From Stipa capillata (lineage: Eukaryota > Streptophyta > Magnoliopsida > Poales > Poaceae), in assembly GCA_019208055.1 (NCBI GenBank), contig JAGXJF010001838.1, positions 124,001 through 188,000 on the forward strand: a stretch of 64,000 bases of DNA. Reading direction: 5' to 3'. This document shows, piece after piece, positions 11,615 to 23,900 of this stretch (position 1 is its first letter; the number at the start of each line of letters is the position of its first letter). The position numbers were made by a program, and so were the translations under genes. The notes under the pieces were generated by a model that was given only the letters and a program-made list of their open reading frames with translations, had not been told where the DNA came from and made no database searches.

Positions 11615-11968
11615 TTAAGAAAGAACTAGGGTCTTAACTTCTTCTACTAAATTCATAATTTTAATTATCTCTAGCTCAAAATTTAAACCTTCTGGTAGCT
11701 TATCTTTCTTAGCGAATGCGTTATCTAATTCTAGCTTCTTACCAATTAATCTTATATCTTCCTTGATGTAGTCGCTATTCTGACTGACTATATTTTGTTT
11801 TGTCTTACTATCTTCTAATGTCTTTAACACTAGATTTAAATTATTATTGATAAGAGAGTATTGCTCTTCAAGCCTTTTATATTCTTTATATATTTTGTCT
11901 AATTTGAGGTCTAGTTCGTCCTGTCTTCTACCCCAAGTTATATAAAAGTTATGTAATAAATCAACCAC
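11615..11968 (-). pseudogene. Endogenous tungro-like P1
   Basis: This is a Lys/Glu-rich, predicted coiled-coil protein of at least 117 codons. It ends at a stop at 11617-11615, a few bases before the P2 ATG. The frame begins at a GTG if 11968 is used, but it stays open further upstream to about 12061, where an ATT codon lies. Tungro P1 is known to use a non-AUG start, so the true start may be there (inference). Position next to the viral primer site supports the call. Confidence 0.62.
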
Positions 11969-12115
11969 TAAATTTAACTGGCTATGTGAAGTATGCCAAC
12001 TATGCTCTTCAGAGGAATTTAGTCTGCACCTTATATTATTACTGTCTTTTGTATTGACAATTTTTCCAGTACTTACTTCTAGATTTAGATATTTTAACTT
12101 TTCAATGATGACCAG

Positions 12116-12127
12116 GCTCTGATACCA
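12116..12127 (-). other. Viral tRNA-Met primer site
   Basis: On the minus strand this reads TGGTATCAGAGC, the initiator tRNA-Met complement used by plant pararetroviruses and many retrotransposons. It lies upstream of P1, as expected for the start of minus-strand DNA synthesis in Caulimoviridae. It anchors the orientation and family of the relic. Confidence 0.85.
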
Positions 12128-12179
12128 ACCAAACCTTTTAATCCAAACTTATGCAGAATAGAACACTGCAGACCTTGAT

Positions 12180-12420
12180 TAGCAGATAGGATTCAGCGTG
12201 AAAAGAATTTAATACTATTCAAACAGTATTCGAGTACTATGACACTATTTAGAGACATTATTCGAACAGTATTTGGGTACTATGACACTATTCAGCACTA
12301 TTCAGACACTGTTCAAGTACTGTTCAGACGCTATTTAGGTACTATTCAGATGGCGTGACACTATTCTAGTACTATGGCACTATTCTTATTCTGCACGCTT
12401 AATTCTTATCACTATTCTTA
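12180..12420. repeat. Degenerate short repeats rich in ACTATTCAG/AGTACTATG
   Basis: Imperfect units of roughly 20-30 bp, built from 'gacactattcag' and 'gtactatg', follow each other without a clean period. The stretch lies beside the viral primer site, so it could be the viral intergenic region or the host element the virus entered. The boundary cannot be seen. Confidence 0.55.
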
Positions 12421-12429
12421 TTAATTCTG

Positions 12430-12634
12430 TGCTAGCGATTTTGCAGGAACTTGTGGGTTGGCGAGACCAACAAGACAGCCGGATGTGTACTATCAGTTGT
12501 AACAATCCTACTCGGTACTCACCATATTTATCACTAATTTACTTCAGAAGTAGCTAAGCTTTCCCTGGATATATATATATACTTATTAGGGTTTAGCTCG
12601 CACAGAAACCGGCTTAGAAAAATAGGGTGTGACA
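12430..12634 (-). mobile_element. Probable LTR end of an older element
   Basis: On the minus strand it begins TGTCACACCCTATTT, a common start of grass gypsy LTRs. It abuts LINE coding sequence exactly at 12635. The rest of the element probably lies left of the virus, beyond the window. No target duplication can be checked, so this is inferred from the sharp junction and the terminal motif. Confidence 0.4.
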
Positions 12635-13259
12635 ATATGCTTACTAAGCAGATGGCTTTATAAGTTGTTTAACAAGGATGGGGTTTGGCAGGAAATCCTT
12701 CGGAATAAATACCCAAGGGGGAAACCGCTTTCTCAGGTAAAGGATAAGCCAGGGATTTCCACTTTTAGGCTGGCCCGGCGAAGGTAAAAGATGTGTTTCT
12801 TCCATTTTGGCAAGTTTGTTACCAACTATGGAGAAGAGGTCAGGTTTTGGGGTGATATCTGGATAGATAGGCAGTCCTTTCAAGATCAGTATCTCTCACT
12901 CTACAATGTCACCTGCAAAAAACACACCAAAGTTGTTGAGGTGATGAGCATGATCCCTTTGGATGTCTCATTGAGGAGGGCTATTATTGGGCCAAGCTAG
13001 TTGCCTGGAATGACTTAGCCTAACGGTTGTAGGAGCGACACTTAGTCCTAAGCATGACATTTTCAAGTGGAACTTACACCTGAATGGTCTGTTCTCACTA
13101 TAGTCTATGTATAGTAAGACCGTGAGATCACATGTCCTTAGCAATATTCATCACCATTGGTAGACACGCTTATAGCTCCTAAAACCTCTCCTGAAGATTA
13201 AGATTGTTATGTGATATCTCTAGAAAGTGGTAGTTCTCACTAAGGATAACCTGGCCAAA
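12635..13259 (+). pseudogene. LINE reverse-transcriptase 3' region (zf-RVT), left part
   Basis: Conceptual reading in shifting frames gives plant LINE ORF2 C-terminal sequence (KLFNKDGVWQEILRNKYP, then GEEVRFWGDIWIDRQSFQDQ). This is the linker before the zinc-binding RT domain. Stops and frame changes show it is dead. It ends at CCAAA (13255-13259), where a 5.67-kb element has inserted, and it resumes at 18930. Confidence 0.8.
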
Positions 13260-13317
13260 TGTGGCGTACCCGGTTTTAAGGCCGGATAAGCTCCTGTGTT
13301 TACTGTACCGGTCCCTA

Positions 13318-13395
13318 GATCAGTCGCCGGTACACACAGTATAGTTGATACAAAAGGATCAGTCGCCGGTACACACAGTATAGTTGATACAAAGT
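13318..13395. repeat. 39-bp tandem duplication
   Basis: Two nearly identical units, 13318-13356 and 13357-13395, each start GATCAGTCGCCGGTACACAC. They lie near the end of the 5.67-kb element. Confidence 0.9.
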
Positions 13396-16300
13396 CATAC
13401 CATACCGAGTTTAATACATAAATGATCGGCAAGATCTTTAATTATACATACCAGGCCGATTGGCCGGATTGAAATGGCAGCGGAGTACAAACACATGATA
13501 ACTTGCCCATCAATATGCCGAACCACACAGGCAACTGACTGGGGTAACGCCCTAGCCTTCGTATTCGACATCGGTACCTTCGGAACGTTTCTTCTTCTTA
13601 TTTGGCCAATTCAACAAGCCAGGTGAGTACATTGAATGTACTCGCAAACTCCCCTTCAGGGTGAATATCACAGATATATGCATGCACAGGGGAAATCAAC
13701 AGAGAGGCTCTATCCTATGTTTGATAATTGTGCGGAACTGCAAGTTTTCATTGGGAAATAATTAAGTAGATGATAAAAGCTTATTTTCAAACACAACCTC
13801 GGCCCTGCCGAGTCATACCAATCAGTCATAATAACATACCTGCAATTCGGCCGTCCGCCACGGGAGCGGCCATTTATCTGCATTAGATAGCCGTTCCTAC
13901 CCTCAGGTAGAACGACGTCCGACAATACCTCATTTCTCCTCAGATAGCTGTTCCTACACTCCGGTAGAACAGCGTCCCACTCATTACCACACCTCCCGTG
14001 TAATCGCATTACACGAGGATCTCCCAACTCACTCTGCATGCCCATCAGGCGATGCGTCCTTAAACCCATGACCCACTTTTCCTCATATAGTCTAACTGGT
14101 TGTGTGGCCATACCAGATTGTGTCCATGACCGAGGACGCGGCTATTCGAATAGATTTTAACACTCTGCAGAGGTTGTACGGCTTTACCCACAAGATGTAG
14201 TTCGCCCTGGGCACACTGTGCACCGTATGCTGACAGGGCTAGTACAACGAGACGTTTCACCCGTTTCATACTAGAGCTGGACCCGCTAGATGTTTTACCC
14301 AACTTTACCTTTTGCCTCGCAAATCCTAAAATGGGACTATTCTCATCTTTGTGTTGAGCAACTCCCTACTTTGCGGATAGGCTCTTTAGGTCTTAAATTG
14401 CCTAGTCACCTACTTCCTACTGCCCGCGGGTCCAGATACTAGCATTCGACAGGGTAAAGGTCAAGTCCTTCCCATAAAGGACATGTGGACGTACAGGGTG
14501 AACCTGGTTTAGCGGCACAGTAGGTTCGGTCCTTAAGTGATCCGAGAAAGACTCCACACCTTGTCCGTCGCACGGACCGCGAGTGCCCCACTGGGTCTTA
14601 GCTCGCTTTTATTCCTTCCTGCTCACGCCCTTCATTTCTAACCCGGATCCAAATCATCTCCATTTTGTTTTTGCTCTACAAAAACTACCCTTCGAACATC
14701 CAACCCGTGGATTATACCGTGACCTCTTCTCCATCGGTCACAGCGATCCATCCCAAGTTTATCTCATACGAGATTTTCGGGATTAGTTTACTTTTGCGAA
14801 AACCTAGATTTTCTACTGCGGGGCTAAGCAATATATATGTATATACTACACCTAGGTTTCCGATATTTTCTTCGGAACATATGTAATCCTTAAGGCGACA
14901 AGGAACGGGATCGGTCTAGGGTTTCTACCATATCGGATGTAACTATTGCTACATAAAATATCATTTTCTATCACATAGCATGCATGTTTTGCAAACAAAA
15001 TAAATAGTTCGCAATCATGGGATTCAACATAATCAAAGAAGAAGAGCTTGCCTGGCAGGTATTGGCCTGAGTATCGATTTCGAGTTTGATTCGGCGAGTC
15101 CCGAGATTCCTTCGCACGATTCGTCGTACCGTCGAAACTACACGTCGGAAGATCATCGAATAAGAAACAGTGCGAGCACAACTCAATAACATCAAATGAA
15201 GAACTAGCGGACTACACTCACACAACATTTTCATGTTTGGGCAGTTACGATTTACTAAGCTTCAAGGGTTAATGGTATTTTTGATTATTACAGCAAGGGC
15301 AGGGCCATTAGGGTTTAGTTCGGTACTATCATGTCGTAGCCGACACATGTTAGGGTTTGACGACTTCAACAATGCATGTATTCACTTGGTAGGATATCAA
15401 GCGTTTTAGGGTTAACATGGCACGGGACGTCGTACTCAGGGTGCATGGGGGTGTTAAGGTTTTTCCTTAGCTTTTGTTGAACGCTCTAAGTGTGAATCCT
15501 AACTTGAGACCGGAGGGCTTAAGCTAATCTTATGATGTCTTGCAGATTCTTAGTCAGAAGATTCAGGTAAATATAACCACGGATGTTCATCTAAAAGATT
15601 TTGGAACCATATAAGTCTTATGGTCCTCCTTTTTAAGGACATCTAGTGTCTAGACCGATACTCGAATCCAAGTATTGTACATGACTTTTGGGTTATAGGG
15701 GAAAGAGAAACGTTTTATTCGGAGCTATCTATGAGAAGGGTGATGTGTACATATATATATATGCCTGAAGTTAGATAGGGAAGATTTACATAGATGATTT
15801 GTATATCCGAAATGTAGTGGAATTTGAAATTCACCTAAGTTTTAAAATTATGAAAAATTGCTATTAGTGTGTGGGTTTCGGTTGGCTGCATGCTCTGGCT
15901 TAGTACACTACTTAGCGCGCAAGTCAGTGGCAGTTTTGAGGGGAGTGAGCTGATATTAGTGTATTAATCACGCTCGGTTAAACGCTGCAGTGGAAAAAAA
16001 ACAAATTACAAAGAAGACGAGTTGCTGCGGAAGGGAAGGAGGAGGGGCGTCCGGAGCAGCAGCTGCACGACGTGGTAGAGGTCAGAGAGGGTGCGGTAGC
16101 CGATGGGCCTGGCGCCGCTTACCAAGGGCTGGGGGCGACCTGAGCCACAGCGCCGGTGGCGGAGCGGCAGGAAAGGGGCCTCAACAACGGCAGATCTGGA
16201 AGCAAAAGGGGTGTAACTCGGGGAAAAGGGGATGGAGCACGGCGGCAATTGGGGCACGGGTAGGTGAAGAGTGGACCGGCGACGGGGGTCCTCACCGGCG

Positions 16301-18379
16301 GGGAGATCTGGGAGGCTTTCTTGGAGAAGGGACCGAGGTGCTCGGGGCTCAAGGTGCGGCGAAGTTCTCGAAGGCACCGGAGGATGGGGCTCGCCGGTGA
16401 CAAGGGAGCCGGGTGGTGGATCTGGGGCTCCATGGGGGCGAGCCGCGGGCTCGCCGGGCTCGGGCTAGTCGGGCGGCTGATGCAGCGGCGTGGGAAGCGG
16501 CGGATCTGATGAGCACCGGCGTGGGGAAGAGGGAGAGGGCATCGGGCAAGAGGGCGGATGGTGGCGCCGGCGCTGGGGGAGAGTCCCTAGGGGCGGGCCG
16601 ATGCGGCAGTTTGCCGGGGTGTTTGAATGAGCGAGGCAGGAGAGCTCTTGGAATAGGGAACTCGGCCCGGAGAGAAGCAAAGAGAGGAACGGGCGGCTTG
16701 AGGAAGAAGAAGGGAAATAGTAGGAAGGAAATAAACGGGTAGCTCGGGGTACTTGTGCTGGTGGCAGCAGCTGCTTACCGGTGGCATGGGTTGGTCCCAG
16801 GATGGCCGAAGCAGAAGAAGAGAGCGGGACGGCGCTGAGGTGAGTGGCTGTACTGGAGCTCGGCTGTAGCAGCTAGAAGACTCGTGCGCAGCCCAGGTGC
16901 TCAAGAAATAGGGGAAAGCTCAGTATGGCTCGGGTGAGAAGCACTGAGGGATGGAGGAGCTTGGGGAGGAGGAAGAAGAACAACGGCAAGGGCTGAGCTC
17001 GGGGTGAACTTGCTTGGCGATTTGTTGAGCTCGGTGAAGAAGAACGGAGGGGATTGATGAAACCGCACACTCTGAGAATAGGGGAATCTCGGCTTGGAGA
17101 GAGAAATGGGGAATGGAGTGCTCATGGCAGCTTGGAGTAGAGAAGGTGGCAGCTCGAGGAATAAGAAAAGAGACGCTTGGGTGAGGAATAGAGTTGGGCA
17201 GAGGAAGAGGGGTGAGCAGCTCGGGTTGGTAAATGCACTGCTAGTTAGTATGCGTAAGGAGTAGGTGACTAACACTGTAGTTAAGGGAGAGATGGCAGGG
17301 TGAATAGGGGAAGGTAGGCACCGATTTTGAGCTGGCCGGGCTGCGTGTCCAAAAGGAATAGTTTTGACAGCGTTCTGTACAGGATAGTTTGGCATGGCTC
17401 ACGTATGTGCTGGCAGTAGGTGTAGTAAAAATTTGGCACCGACGGTACGGGGGAGATGAGGTGTGAGAGAACTATACGGGAATTAGGCACCAAATATGGC
17501 AACGAGCACAGGGCAAAAATTGAATGCAAGAATTATCGTGTCAAGGCTAGGGCTTAATTGGAATGGACAGATCGTAGTAATGCCAGGGAGAGTGTTAGGT
17601 GGGTAGTGAGGAGGCCCTATTAGGGTTTTGAGCTGATTCCACTGATGCTTGCCCTTTTATTTTATGCGAGGAACTTCTTGAAGACAAGGTGTTCGGTGCT
17701 GCTTTCTTGAAATTTCTGAACTGGGCATGCCCATGATTTTACATATTTGCTCCTCTAGTTATACGAGGACCGTTGTGGAAATTTATCGGGATTTTTTGGA
17801 AATGTATCTCTAGGGATTGCAGTGCAACGCTCTTGTTTGTTCTAAAGTTTATTTATTTTGTTCATAGATATTTTTGTACTGGACATTGGTATTTTATGTA
17901 ATAATTGAGTTGGGCATATTGTTAGGGTGTCCCCCAATTTATTTCAGCATTTTCGGGAATGCCGGAGAGGGTTTGGCTTCGTGGTTAGGGTTTCGAAAGA
18001 ATTGAAATTTAAACAGAAGGAAATGGTCGGAAGCTAGGGTTAGGGTTTTCGAAGCGCGGCAAGGTGGGGCAGAGTCATGGAACTCGAGATAAAACATCTA
18101 TCTCGGCTTGGGATGTGTTGGTGACGAGGTACCGTTGACACATCAGCGTATACTGCGTAGGTGTTGAACTATGGTATTATTGCGTTAGGGTTTTAGCGCT
18201 TAAACCAAAAGCAGTATATATGTGCATATATTCACGATATGGCTTGGCGAGGTAGGTGGCAAAAGATCATGTCGTTCGAAGCAAGTTTAGGGCATGTATA
18301 TGTTTAAATTTAGCTAGGGTATCGTGTAGTAATTAGTCGTAGTCGCGGTCTAGGTTATTCCGATTCTGTGCGTGTGTGA

Positions 18380-18780
18380 CGGGGAGAAGGGCTATCGCAG
18401 CACAGAAAATGTTGCCGCGGTACTGCCGCGGTAGGGAAAAGGAATTGCCGCGGTGGGAATCGGCTGCCGTGGCGGAAAGGAACAGCGGCGTGGCATTGCC
18501 GCGGCAGGGGAGGGGTTGTCGTGGCAGAGGCATGGCAGCGACGGTAGCTGCTGTGAGATGCCGTGGCGGGGAATTGGTGGCGCGACAGAAGCTTGTCGCG
18601 GCAGGAGCGGCTTGCTGCGGCAGAGAAAGATAGCAACGGCGGTGGCAGAGGCCTTGCCGCGGCAGAGGAAACTGGCAGCGGCAGCTGCCGTGGCAAGAGC
18701 GTGGCAACCGCAACGGCTGCCATGGGCTATCGCGGCAGAGCAAGTTGGCTGTGGCAGCTGCCTCAGGCTGTCGTGGCGGG
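18380..18780. repeat. Cluster of palindromic TGCCGCGGCA-type motifs
   Basis: Variants of TGCCGCGGYAG / CTGCCGCGGCAG recur more than a dozen times at irregular spacing of 15-40 bp on both strands. The open frames in this block (for example 18392-18787 minus) are by-products of the GC-rich repeats. Confidence 0.7.
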
Positions 18781-18929
18781 GACGCAAGGGCGAATGGTTT
18801 TGGCCTGATTAACTTTGGGGTTAGAATAATTTGGTATAAAGTTTTATTCTGATGTACTTCAGTTAGTGTTATTTATCAAAAGTTTTTGAAAGCCCTAATT
18901 TTTGGGTTTTGGAAATTCGGGGCGTGACA

Positions 18930-19530
18930 CCAAACGAAATTGGTAAGGTGGCAAAATGTGCAGCTTTTGTGATCAGGAAGAGATTATCCAACATCTCTTC
19001 TTGACTGCCAACTTGCTCATTTCATATGGTGATCAGTACACCTTACTTTCAATCTTACCCCTCCTCATAGTATATCCAATTTATTTGGGAATGGTTGATA
19101 GGGTTGAGAGAGGGGCTACTCGAGCCCAAATCCTAGTGGAACCCTTTGCGGCGTGTTGGTCAATATGGCTATGCTGAAATGATATTCTATTTGACAAAAG
19201 AATTCATCAAATCCCATGCATATTATCTTCTTGTGTACCAGCTGATTGCAACTATAGTCTATGCTGCAGCGACCAAAGGATAAGGAGTTGTTGGGGCAAG
19301 TGGCCAACGTTTGGAGGTGATTGCCAATGAATTTATGTCCCAACATGGATAGCGGTCAGGTAATAAGATATGCAGTGCTTGAGCTATAGAGTATTGAAGT
19401 GCTATGTAATCTCTATTTTATCTTTTCTGCTTATGGGCATAACTTTGTATGACTTTGGTTACACTATTAGGCTGTGTACATCAGCAGAGGCCAATAGACA
19501 ATAAAACTCTTCATTTATATTTTAAAAAAA
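18930..19530 (+). pseudogene. LINE reverse-transcriptase 3' region (zf-RVT), right part and tail
   Basis: It continues the gene broken at 13259 directly (KRNW, then CSFCDQEEIIQHLF, the zinc-binding RT motif, then CWSIWLC). Frames are broken after about 19177. A 3' untranslated stretch ends in an A/T-rich tail (TTTTAAAAAAATATATAT, near 19519), consistent with a LINE 3' end. Confidence 0.8.
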
Positions 19531-19699
19531 TATATATATAAAATTAACTATACTAAACAAATCACAACCGATATATTTGTATAATTATACCCAACATATC
19601 ACTTCCGTTAGGTCTTCATAATTGTGTATAAATATTATCCAGCATTAATCTCATGTGCTTAAGGTATGCATATTGATAGATATTTATAATTTACACTTC

Positions 19700-20290
19700 A
19701 TAAAGAAGTTTCATGTGCTTAAGGTATGCATATTGATCTAATATCAGCGACTGACAATCTAAACCTTAACTCTGCGTCCTGATCTGATATCACATATAAA
19801 CGATCGGCTAATGACGATTCGAACTTTAATTCTGCCTAATCTAATATCATGCAAAAACAACCTACTAGCTCAATACAACATTCGAACTTTCATTTAGCAC
19901 ACTAATCTAATATCACCTAGAAACGACTAGCCGTCTAACATAGAAACCATCGATCGGCTTAACTATATGAACTTTAATTCCAATATCATATGCAAACAAT
20001 CGATCATCTCGCTATTTGAAATTTAGTTCCGTTTACTGATTTGATATCATGCAGAACCAACTTCCCGGCTCAGTACAAACGGCCAAGTGTCCAGCTTAAT
20101 ATACTTTCATACTTTAAGATATGGCAGCCCCATTAATTCCGTGTACTTGTCTAATCACATACGAATGATTAACCAGCTAGAGATTCAAACTTTAATTCTT
20201 TATCATGTATAAATGATCTGTTAACTCACGTATAAATTAGCAACCGTTTGGTTCGTGATTCGAACTTTATTTCTGCTTATTAATCTAATA
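19700..20290. repeat. Degenerate repeats with GAACTTTAATTCTG and TCTAATATCA motifs
   Basis: 'Gaactttaattctg' variants occur near 19820, 19887, 19967, 20027, 20195 and 20262. They alternate with 'ctaatatcat' and 'gatcggct' motifs, giving an irregular period of about 60-90 bp. No protein is recognisable. Confidence 0.55.
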
Positions 20291-20516
20291 CTCTCTCCGT
20301 CTGGATATACATAATAGATTTTGATTGGTTAAGATAAAGTTTTAACCAATAATTACTCTATTAGTTGTAATTTGTGTGACATAAAATTGATTTCATTAGA
20401 TTAGAATTCAAAAGTACCTACTTATGATTACGATTTTGTATCACATAAGCCACATATTAATAGAGTAATTGTTAGTCAAAAACCTATCTTAACCAGTCAA
20501 ATAAGCCTTATATATC
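20291..20516. mobile_element. Stowaway-like MITE, right end decayed
   Basis: It starts CTCTCTCCGTCTGG after a TA target. Internal arms near 20325-20370 and 20458-20502 are inverted repeats of each other (GGTTAAGATA...ACTCTATTA). The right terminal motif has decayed or is missing. Confidence 0.7.
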
Positions 20517-20621
20517 GATATGGTGCAAGTATCATATCCAGTCATAATTTGATGTTTTTATAAATAGTACAACAACATAATCTTTAAAATCTAAGATGAT
20601 TAAAGATATTTCTTGCACGGG

Positions 20622-20771
20622 GATTTGATCATATGCCCCCTTTTTTTGGGGCATTTGATTATTTGCTCCCCTTTGTGTCAATGGCGGGTGGCTCCGGACC
20701 CCACCAATCATTCTTGGGAGGGGGGGGAAGGGGGGCAAATGATCAAATGTCAGGGGGCATATGATCAAATC
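20622..20771. mobile_element. Small MITE with about 40-bp inverted repeats
   Basis: Both ends read GATTTGATCATATGCCCCC inward, with matching subterminal sequence. The centre is G/C-rich. No clear target duplication is seen, so the superfamily is open. It lies about 220 bp before the RING pseudogene start. Confidence 0.72.
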
Positions 20772-20989
20772 TTTCCTCCATTTGATTAGCCGAAACAACC
20801 CAATTTTCCCTCGCTGAAAGAACCCGATTTCAAATTCCAATTGCAATCTTGCAATCACTATTGATAAATTGAAATGCTTCGCAATGGAAATTACTATGAG
20901 TAGAAGGAAAACCTCTTCTCCCGTTTCCATAGGGGAGAAGGTAACAAAGATGCACACACCTTCCTTCCGATTTCGCTAGGGTTCCCGCG

Positions 20990-23900
20990 ATGTCGACGCC
21001 ACGATCCCCGAGCCCCAGTCGCGACGCGCTCCTTGATTCGGCGCCGCTGCTCGGCGGCAGTGGGCGACGTCGTGGTGGCGGGCTCCGCCGGCCGTCGCTC
21101 CGTGGGACAGCGCGGCTGCTGCGGCAGGGCGGTCGGCGGGCGATGCGGGAGCCATCCCTGCTTGTGCGGGAGGCTGCTGCGTAGCAGCTGGAGGAGCGGC
21201 AGGCCGACTGGGCCTACCCCTGCCCGGTGGTGGCGCTCGACCTCCTCTGGAACCTCGCCTTCATCCTCGTCGCCGCCGTCGTGCTCGTGCTCAGCAGCGA
21301 CGAGAGCCCATCCGTGCCGCTCCGTATCTGGATCGCCGGGTATGCCGTCCAGTGCGTCGTGCACATCGTATGTGTCGCCATCGAGTATCGTATGCGCCAC
21401 GGCCAGCGTGGCGGCCCCCAAGCGGCCGCCGACGAGGAGAGGGTCAGTGATGGATCGTCCTCGTCCATCGACGAGGACGCCGGCAGGTAATGTAAACTAT
21501 TCGTGACAGTAATTTTTGTAAATACCATTTAGATCCTTTAATTTGCGTAAATTTAGTTTCTTAATCGGTGTAAGTTTGTACTGATAGTTTATATATTCTG
21601 TCCTCTGGCTCCTGTAAAATTTTCCTAATGTTCCTAATATTTGCTCAAATTGTTGCTTCTGTGCGTTTAATTTCATTCTGAGTGGAACAGGGAGGACCAT
21701 ATATGAGTCTTAATTGAAGCAGAGTTGACTGTTTGGCTTTCAGTTACGTGAAAATATTGTTGATTACATGAAATGGATCTGTAATATACTAATATATACT
21801 GGAGTTCAGTCGCTTTAAACTCAAGAGAAATATATTTGTCTGTTTGTTATTTGCTGACAAACTGATTATTTGAAGTGGTCTCTCAATGACTAGGGCTGAG
21901 TAGCTTTCAAATTATCTAGAATGGATATTATAATGGGCATAGAGTGATGAGCTTATCTTTGAAGTTGAGCAAGTACCCTGTCCGTGAAGCTAATAAGATG
22001 TGACCACTACGATTGTTTCTGGTTTTGCAGTAATTTTTGCAGTCTTGTTTATTGGGTCATCATCTACTTAGTTGCTTCTACTAATGCATGTCAATTGAGT
22101 CATACCGGTTTATCTATGACGACATTTAAAATTTAAGGACATGCTTTTTCTTGTGAATACTAGTGTTAAAATATGAGTCTCCAACCTCAACTGGCTCTGG
22201 CTTGGACATAGTAAAACATGCACGTGTACTATCTGCATTGGCAAATGTACCACTTGTATGAGAAATGCTTCTGTAGTTGGTCTATTCTGCATCTCTGGTT
22301 ATATAAGCACTAGCGTGATGGTTAGGCCTTCTTATTTTTCTTTGCTGAAATGCATTTGTGCTTTTACCTCATATACTTGTATCCAAATTTCATTTACCAT
22401 GCCTTGTCATTTCAATCTACCAGTTCTCATTTTTTTTCCAAACATTAGAGCTATTACATTTGTTTGACATTTTTCTTTGCCCTGCTAAGAATCTTGTGTA
22501 TACTTTTCAACATGTAAATGGCTCACCATGTCTTTTTCCTGATTGTATTTCTTTTGTTCGTGATTTATACTGTTGCAGTATTGCAAAACATCTGGAATCT
22601 GCTAATACAATGTTCTGCTTTATATGGTGGATAATTGGATTTTACTGGGTATCTGCCGGTGGACAAGTTATTACTCGGGGTGCACCTCAACTCTACTGGT
22701 ACATATTGTTCTTTAAGATATACTTGGCACTTTCTGTACGGGTCATTATTTTTTTGGTTTGTCATTATGAACATATTTCCTTACAACTTCCTCTGCAAGC
22801 TTTGCATCGTCTTTCTGGCATTTGATGTTTTCTTTGTCGTCTTTGTGTTGCTTTGGCTTGCATCATTGGTATTGCTGTTTGTTGCTGCCTCCCTTGTATC
22901 ATAGCAATTTTATATGCAGTTTCGGATCAGGTATGGCTTCTCAAATGTGTGTTATATAATTATCCATTAACTAATAATAAATCTGGTGCAAAACTGCAAA
23001 TGTCTGCTAGTTTCACTTGATCTGCTCTTGTGTATTCTCATGCTGTTGATCAAGAGCTGTTCTTGTGTATTCTTACATGTCACCAGATAATGCAGAAATT
23101 GTTCTATAACTCAACTGCATGGGCTTTATTAATGGTTGTATAGGCGTATACAAGGAACAGGTGCTCCAGCATTTTGATTGTTGCTAAGTAATCATATTTA
23201 AAAGGTCAAGCTAAATATACGGGCTGATTTAGCCGACAAATTACCTCTTACGTAGCCAGTTTATAAGTTAGAGCTGTTGTCAAATTGTTAGAACTTGGAG
23301 ATCTCTTGCGAATTGGGAAACTGAAATATCAAATGCTTTCTATTTTTGTGTTGGCAAATGCCTCATGAAGATCGTCAAATTAATATATTCAGTTATTTCT
23401 GTTGCTATTGTCAAACTTCACTTCTGATGATTAAATCCAATGGCAAGTGGGAGTGAAGGTGTGCCACCTGTCTCAGCTGAGCCTGGCTGACATATGGTTA
23501 CATTCCCAATACGTGTCCTTCTGGGCTTATATTGATCTTTTTTAGTTGCAGTCTGATAGTTTGGTTTCCTAGCTTCTCTTAATAATTCTGTGTGCATTAT
23601 ATTTGTACAGTCTGCCTGAACATAGAATAAAGCATAAAATGAGTAAACGAATTAAAATACTTTTACAATCTGATTGATATTAGGAGGGAGCATCTGAAGA
23701 TGACATTCGCCAAACTCCAAGATACAAATTTTGGAGGATGGATGAGCCTGAAAAGCAATCTGTCAGCATGACTGGATCTTCTGATGGAATAATGATACTG
23801 TAGAATGTGGCACCAACCAACCTATTGAGAAAGTACTTGTAGCTGAAGATGCGGTAAATTCTCTAGTTTTAGTCATTGATACGTATAACTTTGCTTGTCA

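Larger units (their letters stand above)
13260..18929 (-). mobile_element. 5.67-kb TG...CA insertion, possible very long solo LTR
   Basis: It is flanked by the target duplication CCAAA (13255-13259 and 18930-18934) within one LINE gene. On the minus strand it begins TGTCACGCCCCG and ends CGCCACA. No second copy of either end is seen inside, and no gag or pol motif was recognised. A single very long LTR left by recombination is therefore the simplest reading, as in lineages with LTRs of several kb (Del/Tekay type). The interior is AT-balanced on the left (13.3-15.9 kb). It is GC-rich at 16.0-17.2 kb, where open frames on both strands are low-complexity and look non-coding, and again at 18.4-18.8 kb. 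A deleted or nested element cannot be excluded. Confidence 0.7.

Noticed and set aside
16006..17395. Several open frames over 100 codons on both strands in the 16.0-17.4 kb GC-rich block
   Set aside because: Low-complexity Pro/Ser/Arg/Gly composition, open on opposite strands at once, inside a TG...CA mobile element; no family pattern.
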